From Paramylibacter ulvae (GTDB taxonomy: Bacteria > Pseudomonadota > Alphaproteobacteria > Rhodobacterales > Rhodobacteraceae), in NCBI RefSeq assembly GCF_014652655.1, contig NZ_BMZF01000004.1:31979-95978 (forward strand): 64,000 nucleotides of DNA. The letters run 5' to 3'. The position numbers and the translations under genes were made by a program. Positions within the stretch are counted from its first letter, which is position 1, and every line of letters begins with the position of its first letter. The notes under the pieces are model-generated. The model searched no databases and was not told the origin of the DNA. It saw nothing but the letters and a program-made list of their open reading frames with translations. Of the stretch, positions 46,472-56,175 are shown piece by piece.

Positions 46472-47650
46472 GTGATTTCTTCAGTATTGCCAACCTATTC
46501 TCGTGCACCTCTTTCGTTTGTAAAAGGCGAAGGCGCTTGGTTGATTGATGAAACGGGCCGACGATTTTTGGATGTGGCTGGTGGCATTGCGGTAAACGTA
46601 TTGGGCCACGCGCACCCTGCGTTGGTATCTGCGTTGACAGACCAAGCTGGACAATTGTGGCATACATCCAATTTGTACAATATCCCAAATCAACAGGCAT
46701 TGGCCGATGCGTTGGTTGTACATACCTTTGCTGATACGGTGTTTTTCACCAATTCGGGAACCGAGAGCATGGAATGCGCGGTCAAAATGGCACGCAAATT
46801 TCATTATGAAAACGGCGCACCAGAACGCAGCGAAATCATTGCATTCAACGGATCATTTCATGGCCGATCATTGGGCATGATTTCTGCCGCTGGTGCAGAA
46901 AAACTGACCAAAGGGTTTGGGCCATTGTTGCCTGGGTTCACACATGTTCCATTCGCCGATCTTGACGCAACCAAGGCTGCGATCAGCGATAAAACAGCCG
47001 CGATTTTGATCGAACCTGTTCAGGGCGAGGGCGGTATTGTTCCCGTTCCTGATCCGTTCTTAAAAGCATTGCGCGAGCTATGCGATCAAAACGGTATCTT
47101 GTTGATCTTGGATGAAATCCAATGTGGCATGGGGCGTACTGGTAAATTGTTTGCACACGAATGGGCAGGTGTCACACCCGATATTATGGCGATTGCCAAA
47201 GGTATCGGTGGTGGCTTTCCGCTTGGCGCGTGTCTGGCAACAGAACGCGCGGCCAGTGGCATGGTGGCGGGTACGCACGGATCCACATATGGCGGTAATC
47301 CATTGGCTTGTGCCGTGGGCAAGGCGGTGATGAACATTGTTGCCGATGATACGTTTTTAACGGGTGTTGGCGAAAAGGCAGGGCTGTTTCGCCAAAAGCT
47401 AGAAGGTTTGGTCGCAATCCATCCTGATATATTTGAAGAGATACGCGGATCTGGTTTGATGCTGGGCATTAAATGCAAGGTCACAAATATCGATGTGGTG
47501 AATGCAGGTTACGACGCGGAAATATTAACCGTGCCAGGTGGGGATAATGTGATCCGCCTGTTGCCGCCATTAAACATCACAAACGAAGAAATCGCGACAG
47601 CAGTTGATCGGCTGGATCAGGCCGCAACTGCGTTGGAGGCAAAATTATGA
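46472..47650 (+). CDS. argD: Acetylornithine aminotransferase
   Basis: It makes N-acetylornithine from N-acetylglutamate semialdehyde with PLP. The 392-residue class III aminotransferase has [27 protein letters not shown], the [21 protein letters not shown] motif and the PLP lysine in [15 protein letters not shown]. The GTG start has CAGGAG upstream. Its stop overlaps argF as ATGA. Confidence 0.95.
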   Translation: MISSVLPTYSRAPLSFVKGEGAWLIDETGRRFLDVAGGIAVNVLGHAHPALVSALTDQAGQLWHTSNLYNIPNQQALADALVVHTFADTVFFTNSGTESMECAVKMARKFHYENGAPERSEIIAFNGSFHGRSLGMISAAGAEKLTKGFGPLLPGFTHVPFADLDATKAAISDKTAAILIEPVQGEGGIVPVPDPFLKALRELCDQNGILLILDEIQCGMGRTGKLFAHEWAGVTPDIMAIAKGIGGGFPLGACLATERAASGMVAGTHGSTYGGNPLACAVGKAVMNIVADDTFLTGVGEKAGLFRQKLEGLVAIHPDIFEEIRGSGLMLGIKCKVTNIDVVNAGYDAEILTVPGGDNVIRLLPPLNITNEEIATAVDRLDQAATALEAKL

Positions 47651-48573
47651 ACCATTTTTTAGATATTCACAAAACGGGTGCGGATGATCTGCGTGAAATT
47701 TTGGATCAGGCAAATGCGATGAAATCTGCGCGTGCGGGATTGCCAAAGGGCACGCCAGATTCTGAAACCCCGCTGGATGGGCGCATGGTCGCACTGATCT
47801 TTGAAAAACCATCTACACGCACACGTGTTTCATTTGATATGGGCGTGCGTCAATTGGGTGGACAATCAATGGTTCTGTCTGGGTCCGAAATGCAATTGGG
47901 ACATGGTGAAACGATTGCGGATACCGCGCGTGTTTTGTCACGCTATGTCGACATGATCATGATCCGCACATTCGACGAAAGCATTCTGCTGGAATTGGCG
48001 GAATACGCCGATGTGCCAGTGATCAACGGCCTGACGGATCGCACGCATCCCTGCCAGATTATGGCCGACATCATGACGTTCGAAGAACATCGCGGCCCGA
48101 TCAAAGGTAAGAAAGTGGTATATCTAGGTGATGGCAATAATGTCTGTCACAGCTTGCTTCATGCGGCGGGGCAGTTTGAATTTGACGTCACTTTCGCAGG
48201 CCCTGCACAGTTGGAACCAGAGGCCGAGATTATTGGATATGCCCGTGGCAAAGGATCCGAAATTTTGATCGAGCGCGACGCGGACAAGGCTGTTGCAGGT
48301 GCCGATTTGATCGTCACTGACACATGGTTGTCGATGCACGACAAACAATCCGCACGTGAACGCCGCCATAATATGTTGCGCCCCTATCAGGTGAACAAAG
48401 CATTGATGAAAACCGCAGGTGAACAAGCGGTATTCATGCATTGCCTGCCAGCGCACCGTGAAGAAGAAGTGACATCAGAGGTCATGGACGGCCCGCAATC
48501 CGTTGTGTTTGACGAGGCAGAAAACCGATTGCACGCACAAAAAGCGGTGATGCGGTTTTGTCTGGGTCTATGA
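47647..48573 (+). CDS. argF: Ornithine carbamoyltransferase
   Basis: It joins ornithine and carbamoyl phosphate (the product of CarAB) to give citrulline. The 308 residues contain the carbamoyl-phosphate loop [12 protein letters not shown], the DRTHPCQ motif, and [12 protein letters not shown] with the active-site Cys. It is coupled to argD upstream and to the cysteine hydrolase downstream (ATGA both times). Confidence 0.96.
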   Translation: MNHFLDIHKTGADDLREILDQANAMKSARAGLPKGTPDSETPLDGRMVALIFEKPSTRTRVSFDMGVRQLGGQSMVLSGSEMQLGHGETIADTARVLSRYVDMIMIRTFDESILLELAEYADVPVINGLTDRTHPCQIMADIMTFEEHRGPIKGKKVVYLGDGNNVCHSLLHAAGQFEFDVTFAGPAQLEPEAEIIGYARGKGSEILIERDADKAVAGADLIVTDTWLSMHDKQSARERRHNMLRPYQVNKALMKTAGEQAVFMHCLPAHREEEVTSEVMDGPQSVVFDEAENRLHAQKAVMRFCLGL

Positions 48574-49124
48574 CGAATACCGCACTTTTGGTGATCGATG
48601 TGCAAATGGCATTTGTGCATCGAGACGCAGCGGGTGCTGTTCGTTCGTGTCCAGAGGCGAGCCAAAACATTGGGATGTTATTAAGCGCTGCGCGGGCGAA
48701 CGGTTTGCCCGTGATCCACGTGCACCATCATTCATTGGAAGAAAATTCCGCATTTCGCGCAGAGCTGAGCGGATCAGACGTTCAACCATTCGCAGCACCT
48801 CAAAATGACGAGGCTGTTTATGTGAAACACGTGAACAGCAGCTTTATCGGGACAAGTTTAGAAACCGATTTGCGCGATGCTGGGATTGAACGATTGATCC
48901 TCTGCGGTGGCACGGCCAACCATTGTGTGGAAACCACCACGCGGATGGCAGGGAACCTTGGCTTTGACGCTGTCTATGTTTCCGATGCGGTGTGGGCCTA
49001 CAATGCGGACGGCATCGATGGTTCTGTAATCCCCGCAGATACGGTTCATGCAGTGAGCATGGCGAATTTACACGGCGAATTTGCAACGGTTATGAATACT
49101 GAGACGGTGTTAGAACAGCTTTAA
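48570..49124 (+). CDS. Cysteine hydrolase of the isochorismatase family
   Basis: From ATG 48570, which overlaps the argF stop, the 184 residues carry the triad of this family: Asp10 in LLVIDVQ, Lys in [12 protein letters not shown], and the nucleophile Cys in [16 protein letters not shown] cis-peptide GGTAN precedes it. Substrates may be nicotinamide, ureidoacrylate or similar amides. Being in an arginine operon hints at nitrogen release, but this is inference. Confidence 0.87.
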   Translation: MTNTALLVIDVQMAFVHRDAAGAVRSCPEASQNIGMLLSAARANGLPVIHVHHHSLEENSAFRAELSGSDVQPFAAPQNDEAVYVKHVNSSFIGTSLETDLRDAGIERLILCGGTANHCVETTTRMAGNLGFDAVYVSDAVWAYNADGIDGSVIPADTVHAVSMANLHGEFATVMNTETVLEQL

Positions 49125-49137
49125 CACCGACAGCGGC

Positions 49138-49503
49138 CTATTCATCACTTGGATGGTTAACCCCATCCATCCATGGCGGGTTTTCGATTTTGGACGGGTC
49201 GACCCCATCAATTGCGCCGACATTCACACCATATTCATTCGGATTTGAACGGCGACGGTGGTGCGTATAATTTCCACAAATCGAACAGAAGTAATGTTCC
49301 GCGGCATGGGTGTTGAATTGATAAAGAGTCAACTTATCCGCACCTTTAACAATTTCCAATCCATCGGGATAGGCCACCGCCGCGCTCAGCGCGCCACGAC
49401 GGCGACAAAATGAACAGGTGCAACGATGTGCGGATTTCAACCCGTGTTTAAATTCAACGCGCAGTTCAACCGCGCCACAATGACAGGTTAGTTTTTGTTT
49501 CAT
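49138..49503 (-). CDS. GFA/CENP-V domain zinc protein
   Basis: The 121-residue protein has the zinc ligands of the glutathione-dependent formaldehyde-activating family: CHCGAVEL at the start, CTCSFCRRRG (about 32-41) and HYFCSICGNYTHHRR (about 70-84). Whether it binds glutathione adducts is unknown. It is the last gene of the long minus-strand run and overlaps the rhomboid gene by four bases. Confidence 0.9.
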   Translation of the reverse strand: MKQKLTCHCGAVELRVEFKHGLKSAHRCTCSFCRRRGALSAAVAYPDGLEIVKGADKLTLYQFNTHAAEHYFCSICGNYTHHRRRSNPNEYGVNVGAIDGVDPSKIENPPWMDGVNHPSDE

Positions 49504-50243
49504 TTTCGTCTGCGTACCACTGGGATTGTTGTGCTGCGCGTTTCAAATGTGGGTTTGTGTGGCGGATGGTAATCGCTGCGTTTCCAAAACTGTACGCCAC
49601 CGCGTTTCGCCCATAAGGGCAGTGTCAGAATAACACCTGCGATAAATCCGCCGACATGCGCCCAATATGCAACGCCACCACCCGCAGCAGAACTGGCCAC
49701 ACCGCCAAACAATTGCATCGCCATCCACACGCCCAGTACGATAAATGCAGGCAGGGTAAAGATGCGAAATATCACCACTAGGATGATCAAGATATCGACC
49801 TTGGCATTGGGGTATAATAACAAATACGCCCCCATGACGCCCGCAATCGCACCCGATGCACCAACGGTTGGAATGGGGGAATTGGGATCGGATAAAACAT
49901 GGATTGCGTCCGCCGCGAACCCCGCGGCAAGGTAAAATGCAAGGAATGGGATATGCCCCATTGCATCCTCGACGTTGTCACCAAAAATCCACAAGAACAG
50001 CATGTTCCCCGCAATGTGCATAAACCCACCATGCAAAAACATTGATGTCAGGGCAGTGTGATAATCGCTGCCTGATGTAATTTCGGCGGGCACCATCGCC
50101 CAGTTATCAAAAAACGTGGACAGCGCGATTTCGTCTCCCAGTAGCGGGACATACATCATGAATACAATAATATTCACCGCCATAAGTCCCCATGTCACAT
50201 AAGCAGGGTGGCGGGATGGATTGTGATCGCGAATTGGAAACAT
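49500..50243 (-). CDS. Rhomboid family intramembrane serine protease
   Basis: The 247-residue protein has about six transmembrane helices. The catalytic Ser lies in TVGASGAIAGVMGAYLLLYP and the catalytic His in YWAHVGGFIAG. The N-terminal MFPIRDHNPSRHPAYVTWGLMAVNIIVF is typical of alphaproteobacterial rhomboids. It cleaves membrane proteins within the bilayer. It follows the zinc-ribbon gene by three bases. Confidence 0.93.
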   Translation of the reverse strand: MFPIRDHNPSRHPAYVTWGLMAVNIIVFMMYVPLLGDEIALSTFFDNWAMVPAEITSGSDYHTALTSMFLHGGFMHIAGNMLFLWIFGDNVEDAMGHIPFLAFYLAAGFAADAIHVLSDPNSPIPTVGASGAIAGVMGAYLLLYPNAKVDILIILVVIFRIFTLPAFIVLGVWMAMQLFGGVASSAAGGGVAYWAHVGGFIAGVILTLPLWAKRGGVQFWKRSDYHPPHKPTFETRSTTIPVVRRRK

Positions 50244-50246
50244 GGA

Positions 50247-51428
50247 TTAGTCTAACCATTCTATGTTGAAATTGCCGCTTGAAAAGCTTCCGTTATTTTG
50301 GCCATGCGCAACCATGTAGCCAATGATCGCTGCCGCCAGCAACCCAAACAGAACCGCGAAAAAGATTTTCCATTTGGAAAATGGGCGTTCACCCTGAACA
50401 TTGCCCGTGCGTCCGTTCACAACAAAGCGATAGGTTTTACCCTGATATTTATATGCGGCCACCCAAACAGGCAGCAACACATGTTTGAACGTCAGCGTTC
50501 CCACATCTGTTGCGATGTGATCAATTTGTTGACGATCCCCGCCGATATCAAACCGCACATCGCGCTCAATCATGCGGTTCATGTAATCGGCGGCCTCGGC
50601 ATAGCCATCTTCGAGTGTCACGGTGTACGCTTCGGCGCGAAACCCTGCCAGATATTCGGGGCGATAGGGTTGCATGGATGACAGATCCCAAGGCGCCAAA
50701 CCATCGGTATATTTTTTCGGCAGGCTCTTGGAGGCCAGTACCAATACATCATCGAAAAATCGTGAAACACGCCCACGCACATTCTTCCAACGGATTTTGG
50801 CAACCTGACGATTGCGCATCTGACGCCGTCCATTCACCACAACCGAAACACGGCGGGTTTCATAATAAACCGTGCCACGTTGACCAGTATAATCCGATTG
50901 TGTTTGCGCATCATATGTCCAATAGGGGACGTAAACCCCTGACATTTTGCGCCCCTTACGGGCATACGCCTTGAGCCCCGATGGCGCAAACCACAAACGC
51001 CCCAGCCAATCTGTCATCTGTTTGCGCGCTTCTTTTTCGCTTAGATGAAATGGCAACAGGCCACGCGGTTTGATTTGGCGCTCAACCCCTGTGCCTGTGA
51101 CAATGGGCGTGGCACAAAACGGGCATTCGGCGGCGTGGGTGTCCGCATCAAATTCGTTATGCGCCCCGCAATTGGTACAGGTAACAGTTTGGATTTCGGC
51201 CATGTCAAATTCGGACAGGCCTTCTTTGATTGCGCGGCGAAAATCCAATTCACGAACCGCTTGGCCACGAAACCCAGCACTGTGTTCAATTTGTTGTTGA
51301 TTGCCGCAATGATCACAGCTTAACAAATCCGTGCCCGGTTCAAACCGTAGATCCGAACCACAGCTTTGGCAGGGAAAACGGTGTTCCTCGGTCATGGAAA
51401 TTTGTTCAAAGGCGGGTGCCTCGGCCAT
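50247..51428 (-). CDS. Zinc-ribbon membrane-tethered protein
   Basis: The 393-residue protein starts with two zinc ribbons (CQSCGS...CDHCG near 20-42 and CTNCGAHNEF...CPFCA near 83-105), which is why relatives are sometimes mislabelled as TFIIB-like or primosomal proteins. A large domain with YVPYWTYDAQTQSDYTGQRG and a repeated LPVWVAAYKYQGKTYRF follows. One transmembrane helix (about 350-372) lies near the C-terminus. Its function is unknown. It consistently sits beside SPFH and TelA genes, as here. Confidence 0.8.
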   Translation of the reverse strand: MAEAPAFEQISMTEEHRFPCQSCGSDLRFEPGTDLLSCDHCGNQQQIEHSAGFRGQAVRELDFRRAIKEGLSEFDMAEIQTVTCTNCGAHNEFDADTHAAECPFCATPIVTGTGVERQIKPRGLLPFHLSEKEARKQMTDWLGRLWFAPSGLKAYARKGRKMSGVYVPYWTYDAQTQSDYTGQRGTVYYETRRVSVVVNGRRQMRNRQVAKIRWKNVRGRVSRFFDDVLVLASKSLPKKYTDGLAPWDLSSMQPYRPEYLAGFRAEAYTVTLEDGYAEAADYMNRMIERDVRFDIGGDRQQIDHIATDVGTLTFKHVLLPVWVAAYKYQGKTYRFVVNGRTGNVQGERPFSKWKIFFAVLFGLLAAAIIGYMVAHGQNNGSFSSGNFNIEWLD

Positions 51429-51437
51429 GTTCTGTGA

Positions 51438-52553
51438 TTAACCCTTTGGTGCGGGGGGCGGCATGATGGTGAAAAGCTGTGCCAATTCATCCAATTCGGC
51501 CGCGGTTTTCCAACCATCCAAACCAACAGTCCAGACAAAGGTGTCGCGTTTCAATTTACCCTCTTCGGCCATGCGGCCAAGTTCTGCGCGCGCATATGGC
51601 CCCTTGGTTTTACCATTGTCGGCAATGTGCCACACCTTTTCCACAGGCGGTGGTGGGGGGGGCATATAGGCGTTATCAGCGCGTGCACCCCAAGGGCCAT
51701 GGTTTTGTGCCATTTGTCCCGCCATTGCCATGCCCATGCCCGCACCCATGCCAGCGGCCAAACCGCCGCCGTTTCCAGGTGTGGCCGCACCAGTGGTCAA
51801 TGCTTCTGCAGTGGAATATTGCGTGAATGTGCGCAGATCACCAACGATGCCCATGGATGTGCGTTTGTCTAATGCAGCCTCGACCGCATCGGGCAGGGAA
51901 ATGTTTTCGATAAACAGATTTGGCAATTCAATGCCGTATTCGGCAATTTCTGGCGCGATGCGTTGTGCCAGATGTTTGCCCAGCTCTGGCGTATTCGCGG
52001 CCATATCAAGCACGGGAATGCCCGAAGTCGCAATCGCAGAGGAAAAACGAGACACGATGATATTGCGGATTTGATAGCTGATTTCATCGGTGGTGAATTC
52101 ACCATCCGTACCGACGATTTCGGTCAAGAAACGTGCAGGATCAGAAACCTTAACCTCGTATGTCCCATATGCACGTAATCGCACAGGGCCAAATTCGCCG
52201 TCGCGACACATCACAGGGTTTTTTGTGCCCCATTTCAGATCGCTAAACCGTGTTGTGTTCACGAAATAGATTTCGGATTTAAATGGGCTTTTGAAACCGT
52301 GATCCCAGTAATTCAATGTGGTCAAGATTGGCATATTGTTGGTTTCCAACATATAAAGCCCCGGCGAAAACACATCGGCAATCTGGCCTTCATGCACGAA
52401 TACGGCCGCTTGGCCTTCGCGCACGGTCAGTTTGGCACCGTATTTGATTTCGTGGCCTTCGCGTTCAAAACGCCAAACCATTGTATCGTCGCTGTCATCC
52501 GTCCAATGGATAACGTCAATCAATTCACCCGTGATAAAATCCAGAATACCCAT
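51438..52553 (-). CDS. SPFH-domain protein with C-terminal GYF-like domain
   Basis: From ATG 52553 (AAGGAG upstream) the 371 residues begin MGILDFITGELIDVIHW. The N-terminal two thirds form an SPFH/band-7-like domain of the YdjI type (AVFVHEGQIADVFSPGLYML; LFIENISLPDAVEAALDKR). A Gly/Met-rich linker and a proline run (PPPPPP) follow. A GYF_2-type domain ends the protein (VWHIADNGKTKGPYARAELG). No membrane helix is seen. YdjI-like proteins form membrane-associated oligomers in stress responses. Confidence 0.85.
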   Translation of the reverse strand: MGILDFITGELIDVIHWTDDSDDTMVWRFEREGHEIKYGAKLTVREGQAAVFVHEGQIADVFSPGLYMLETNNMPILTTLNYWDHGFKSPFKSEIYFVNTTRFSDLKWGTKNPVMCRDGEFGPVRLRAYGTYEVKVSDPARFLTEIVGTDGEFTTDEISYQIRNIIVSRFSSAIATSGIPVLDMAANTPELGKHLAQRIAPEIAEYGIELPNLFIENISLPDAVEAALDKRTSMGIVGDLRTFTQYSTAEALTTGAATPGNGGGLAAGMGAGMGMAMAGQMAQNHGPWGARADNAYMPPPPPPVEKVWHIADNGKTKGPYARAELGRMAEEGKLKRDTFVWTVGLDGWKTAAELDELAQLFTIMPPPAPKG

Positions 52554-52608
52554 TTCACCGCTCCTTAGTGTCGAAATGCGCGGCATTTAGGGATGCCGCG
52601 CGCCTATT

Positions 52609-53796
52609 TTAGCTGTCCGCAGATGTTGCGATGTTATCGCCAGTGCCAGTTTCCTTGGCCTTCGCCGCGGCCAAAGTCTCTTTCAGCTTGGCTTCCATTT
52701 CTTGCAATTCGGTTTCGGCGGTTGCACGGCGTGCTTTGCCTTCGTCGGCGATTTGCAGGCTTTCTTCGATCGTGTCGATCAAATATTGGTTCGCCTTTTT
52801 GATGCTTTCGATATCGAATACACCACGTTCCATTTGTTGACGCACTTCGCGGTTTGCGGCTTGTAGGTTCTCCGCGTTGCTTTCCAACAATTCGTTGGTC
52901 AAATCGGTGGCTTCTTTCACCACTTCTGCGGCTTCGCGTGAACGATGGATAGTCACGGATTGCGCTAATTGGGTTTCCCACAGTGGAACCGTGTTAACCA
53001 ATGTTGAATTGATCTTTGTGACCAGCGATTTGTCGTTTTCCTGAACCAAACGAATGGATGGCAAGGATTGCATTGTCACCTGACGGGTCAGTTTCAAATC
53101 ATGGACACGGCGTTCCAAATCATCACGCGCCGAACGCAGATCGCGCAATTCTTGTGCCTTGATAACACCTTGGTCTTTTTTGGCCTTTTCGACCTGCTTT
53201 TCTTTGGCAGGGATGGTTGTGGCGTCTAGATCGGCGATTTTGGTTTCACCTGCGGCGATGTACAAACCAATCTCGTCGTAAAACGCGAGTGTTTTACCGT
53301 ACAGTTTATCAAGTGATTTAATATCCTTGAGCAATACATGTTCGTGGTTCAGCAATTCATCGGTGATTGTGTCAATTTGCCCTTGCACGGTTTCGTAACG
53401 CGCCATGAATTTTGCAACAGGGGCGGTACGCCCGATTAGACGTTCCCACCATGACAATTTGCGATTTGGGTTTAGTTCATCGACTGAAAATCCGCGAATG
53501 GACGTCACCATTGATCGCAGGCTTTCACCCGCTGGGCCAACATCCTTGTTGCGTACACCTGCCAACATTTCCTGGCTGATGGCTTGCAATTCCGCTTGTG
53601 CGGATGATCCAAATTCGATGATGGATTGCGTGTTGTCCATGTCGATTTCTTTGACACGCGCATCAATCGCGGCCTGTTCATTTGGTTTCATCTCTTCGAT
53701 CACAACCAATTCGCCCTTTGGCTCTGGCAAAATCACGGCGGTGACTTCTTCCACTTCTTTGAGGGCAGTTTCTGCCTTTACGCGGACATCGGACAT
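52609..53796 (-). CDS. TelA-family toxic-anion-resistance protein
   Basis: The 395-residue, largely coiled-coil protein matches the TelA family: IEFGSSAQAELQAISQEMLAGVRNKDVGPAGE at 60-92, WWERLIGRTAPVAKFMARYETVQGQIDTI, and the QSLPSIRLVQ segment. TelA genes are linked to tellurite resistance and wider envelope stress, but their biochemistry is unknown. It lies between xpaC-like and SPFH genes. Confidence 0.9.
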   Translation of the reverse strand: MSDVRVKAETALKEVEEVTAVILPEPKGELVVIEEMKPNEQAAIDARVKEIDMDNTQSIIEFGSSAQAELQAISQEMLAGVRNKDVGPAGESLRSMVTSIRGFSVDELNPNRKLSWWERLIGRTAPVAKFMARYETVQGQIDTITDELLNHEHVLLKDIKSLDKLYGKTLAFYDEIGLYIAAGETKIADLDATTIPAKEKQVEKAKKDQGVIKAQELRDLRSARDDLERRVHDLKLTRQVTMQSLPSIRLVQENDKSLVTKINSTLVNTVPLWETQLAQSVTIHRSREAAEVVKEATDLTNELLESNAENLQAANREVRQQMERGVFDIESIKKANQYLIDTIEESLQIADEGKARRATAETELQEMEAKLKETLAAAKAKETGTGDNIATSADS

Positions 53797-53820
53797 ATAA
53801 TCTCTCCTAATCGGTCGGTG

Positions 53821-54702
53821 TTATGGTTTGGCCTGAAGGCCTTCTTGTTTCAATCGGTCGCGTAAAACCTCGATTTCGACATCAAGGTCTGTGCGGTTAT
53901 CTAACAGCATGGTTTCACGTTGCGCATCAAAGCTGTGTTCAAGATCGCTGAGCAAATCTTTATAATCTTGGCGCGCGTTTTCATCTTTGGTTTTACTAAA
54001 AAAATCGGCAAATTTAACAGTCGCATCACGCGCACCTTTTAAATAGATGCTCATGAATTTTCGCGCCGTTGTCAAATCGCGAGGGTCTTCTTCGACGGTG
54101 CGAAACATATCGCGTGCGGCGGATGCCAATGCTTCGACGCGACCTTCGATCTGGCGATCACCAATACGTTTGGATGCAGCGAGTGTTTCAGCAACCAGTT
54201 TTTCCGCTTTTTCCACGGCCTTGGCGACGCGCTGTGCGTCAAATTCATTGACACCTTCCATGCCTTTTTTACGCAGGGGATCAATGCCAAAGCTGAACGT
54301 GTGTGCCATGCCCGCGATAATTGCAAAAACGGTGGATGCAACAAAACTCTGTTGCCAACCAAAATAGCTGGCAATGCCAACGCCAAAAGCGGTGAGAACG
54401 GATGCAAAAATTTTGCGTGGGATCGCGGGGGGACGTGCAATTTTACGTGCGTGATACGCCTGTTCGGCGTCTAACCCATCGCGCAACAACCACGCCGCCA
54501 AAATCAAAATCGAAAATGCGCCCAGTTCGGCCAGCATTCCCATTGCATCCCCTGCGCGCAGTTCGCCAATTGCAGCAAATAACAAGGGCAGCGGCGCCAA
54601 GAACAAAATCTTGGTACGGATGTTGGATTGATATGTTTTGCGCCCACGAAATTTATTCGTTTGCACTGTAGGGCTATATTTCCCGCCAAATCGTTGCGCC
54701 AT
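53821..54702 (-). CDS. XpaC-like (5-bromo-4-chloroindolyl phosphate hydrolysis family) protein
   Basis: The 293-residue protein has two to four hydrophobic segments in its first half (about 30-45, 53-70, 100-135). A cytoplasmic helical domain (about 150-293) with RIGDRQIEGRVEALASAARDMFRTVEEDPRDL is characteristic of XpaC. The family name comes from a staining phenotype and does not prove a hydrolase. XpaC and TelA genes are adjacent in many bacteria, as here. Its ATG overlaps the stop of the 30-residue gene upstream (TAATG). Confidence 0.85.
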   Translation of the reverse strand: MAQRFGGKYSPTVQTNKFRGRKTYQSNIRTKILFLAPLPLLFAAIGELRAGDAMGMLAELGAFSILILAAWLLRDGLDAEQAYHARKIARPPAIPRKIFASVLTAFGVGIASYFGWQQSFVASTVFAIIAGMAHTFSFGIDPLRKKGMEGVNEFDAQRVAKAVEKAEKLVAETLAASKRIGDRQIEGRVEALASAARDMFRTVEEDPRDLTTARKFMSIYLKGARDATVKFADFFSKTKDENARQDYKDLLSDLEHSFDAQRETMLLDNRTDLDVEIEVLRDRLKQEGLQAKP

Positions 54703-54794
54703 TACAGACCACCTGCAAATGCGCCAAAGGACACCGTGACGATCACGGCAACAAGGATAATAAAGTTAAACCATTTCAGGCTGGATGCAGACAT
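54702..54794 (-). CDS. 30-residue single-helix membrane peptide
   Basis: ATG 54794 is preceded by GAGGAAA, the best ribosome-binding site of the region. The 30 residues are MSASSLKWFNFIILVAVIVT and ten more, mostly one hydrophobic helix (about 9-25). The stop overlaps the xpaC-like start as TAATG, which implies coupling. It is too short for most gene finders. It may be a regulator or subunit of the XpaC/TelA complex, but that is inference. Confidence 0.7.
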   Translation of the reverse strand: MSASSLKWFNFIILVAVIVTVSFGAFAGGL

Positions 54795-54841
54795 TCTTTC
54801 CTCAATTCGAGAAAACCCCAAGTACAACCAATATATAAAGG

Positions 54842-54869
54842 AAAACCGCAGATACTAGTCTGCGGTTTT
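54842..54869 (-). terminator. Bidirectional hairpin terminator between terC and the XpaC operon
   Basis: AAAACCGCAGA (54842-54852) and TCTGCGGTTTT (54859-54869) are exact complements around a six-base loop. T runs occur on both strands. It ends the terC transcript, 18 bases past its stop. Confidence 0.85.
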
Positions 54870-54886
54870 CATTATTTTTACTTATT

Positions 54887-55705
54887 TTAGTGTTCAGCGC
54901 TTGATTTGCGTTCATGCGCCAGCTTTTTCTGATAGCCAGATTGGATGATTTCCACCGCAACCAAAACGATCACAGAGAAGTAGAACGTTGTTTTAGACAT
55001 CGGTAACAATTCATATCCAAAGATTTTAATTTGCAGCCCATCATCATGCATTGCATGTGCGGCGGCGGGGCCTGCTTCGCCCAACAGAACAACACCAACG
55101 ATCAACAGAATGAACAGGCCTAAAACCTCGTACATGCGGTTTTTCTTTAAAAACTCGGTCACGCCATCGGCCAAGATCAACATCGCAGCACCCGAGGCCA
55201 AAATCGCAATGGCAAGCACAGGGAACACATCGGTAATGGCAAGGGCAGACAGGATTGAATCAAAGCTGAAAATCAAGTTCATCATTACGATCAACATGAT
55301 CACTTGCCCGGCAGATTTACCGCCTTTATTCTCGACATCATGATCAAGCTGTTCAATCGTTAGCATATGCGTGATTTCTTTGAACGCGGTGTACATAATG
55401 AACACCCCACCTATCAGGAACACGATGGTGGCAAAGTTTATGCCCCCTTCCAGTACACCTGGAATGTCGAACACATAAAGCGGTGCTTTTAGCATTTCGA
55501 TCAATTGGATCATGACGAACAGCAAAACAACACGCAGGACAACGGCAATGATAATGCCCCAGAACCGAACTTGTTTTTGCATTTCTTTGGGTGCGCGTTG
55601 CGATTCAATTGAAATATATAACAAGTTGTCAAAGCCAAGCACGGCTTGCAAAAAGATCAATACGGCCAAATTGCCGAGGTTTTCGATGGTTAATAAATCT
55701 GCCAT
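54887..55705 (-). CDS. TerC family integral membrane protein
   Basis: The 272-residue protein has about seven to eight transmembrane helices with the TerC signatures LQAVLGFDNLLYISI (near 18-32) and NLIFSFDSILSALAITDVFPVLAIAILASG, the buried acidic residues that coordinate metal. TerC/Alx relatives export Mn2+ or act in metal and tellurite stress. A terminator separates it from the XpaC-TelA genes, but it faces the same way and lies immediately upstream. Confidence 0.92.
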   Translation of the reverse strand: MADLLTIENLGNLAVLIFLQAVLGFDNLLYISIESQRAPKEMQKQVRFWGIIIAVVLRVVLLFVMIQLIEMLKAPLYVFDIPGVLEGGINFATIVFLIGGVFIMYTAFKEITHMLTIEQLDHDVENKGGKSAGQVIMLIVMMNLIFSFDSILSALAITDVFPVLAIAILASGAAMLILADGVTEFLKKNRMYEVLGLFILLIVGVVLLGEAGPAAAHAMHDDGLQIKIFGYELLPMSKTTFYFSVIVLVAVEIIQSGYQKKLAHERKSSAEH

Positions 55706-55968
55706 TTGGGGATTCTCCGCCTAAATTACTCATTTCCATCAGAAATAGGGGCTGTGAATCATCCCTGCAAGCAACTTTTGGCCAATCGACCTGCGCGCGT
55801 CCCAGCAAGTATTTTGAAAAAATCACTTTTTGGGTTAAGTTACGCTACGTCGCGATGTCTGCTGTGACTTTGTCAAATTTTAGAACCTCACCCCCGAGGG
55901 TGCATGGCAGAGGCGCGCGTGGCACGGAATTTCGCCGTGTTTCTGTTCAAGATTAAGGGACTAATCTA

Positions 55969-56175
55969 ATGGCAAAGGGAAAAGTGAAGTGGTTTAATGC
56001 CGCAAAGGGTTATGGATTTATTCAACCCGAAGACGGCGACAAGGATATTTTTGTTCATGTATCCGCGTTGCAAGAAGCTGGGATTGAATCGCTTCAGGAT
56101 GATCAACCTATTGAATATGAATTGATTGATGGGCGCGATGGGCGTCAGATGGCGGGCCATCTGAAACCCAGTTAA
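55969..56175 (+). CDS. cspA: Cold-shock domain protein
   Basis: The 68-residue single CSD protein has both RNA-binding motifs: KGYGFIQ (RNP1) and DIFVHVS (RNP2). It binds single-stranded RNA and DNA and melts structure at low temperature. The 260-base upstream region is unusually long for this window, with small hairpins (CACGG/CCGTG at about 55922-55938), as expected for a thermoregulated leader. Its stop directly abuts the stop of the convergent pseudouridine synthase gene. Confidence 0.94.
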   Translation: MAKGKVKWFNAAKGYGFIQPEDGDKDIFVHVSALQEAGIESLQDDQPIEYELIDGRDGRQMAGHLKPS

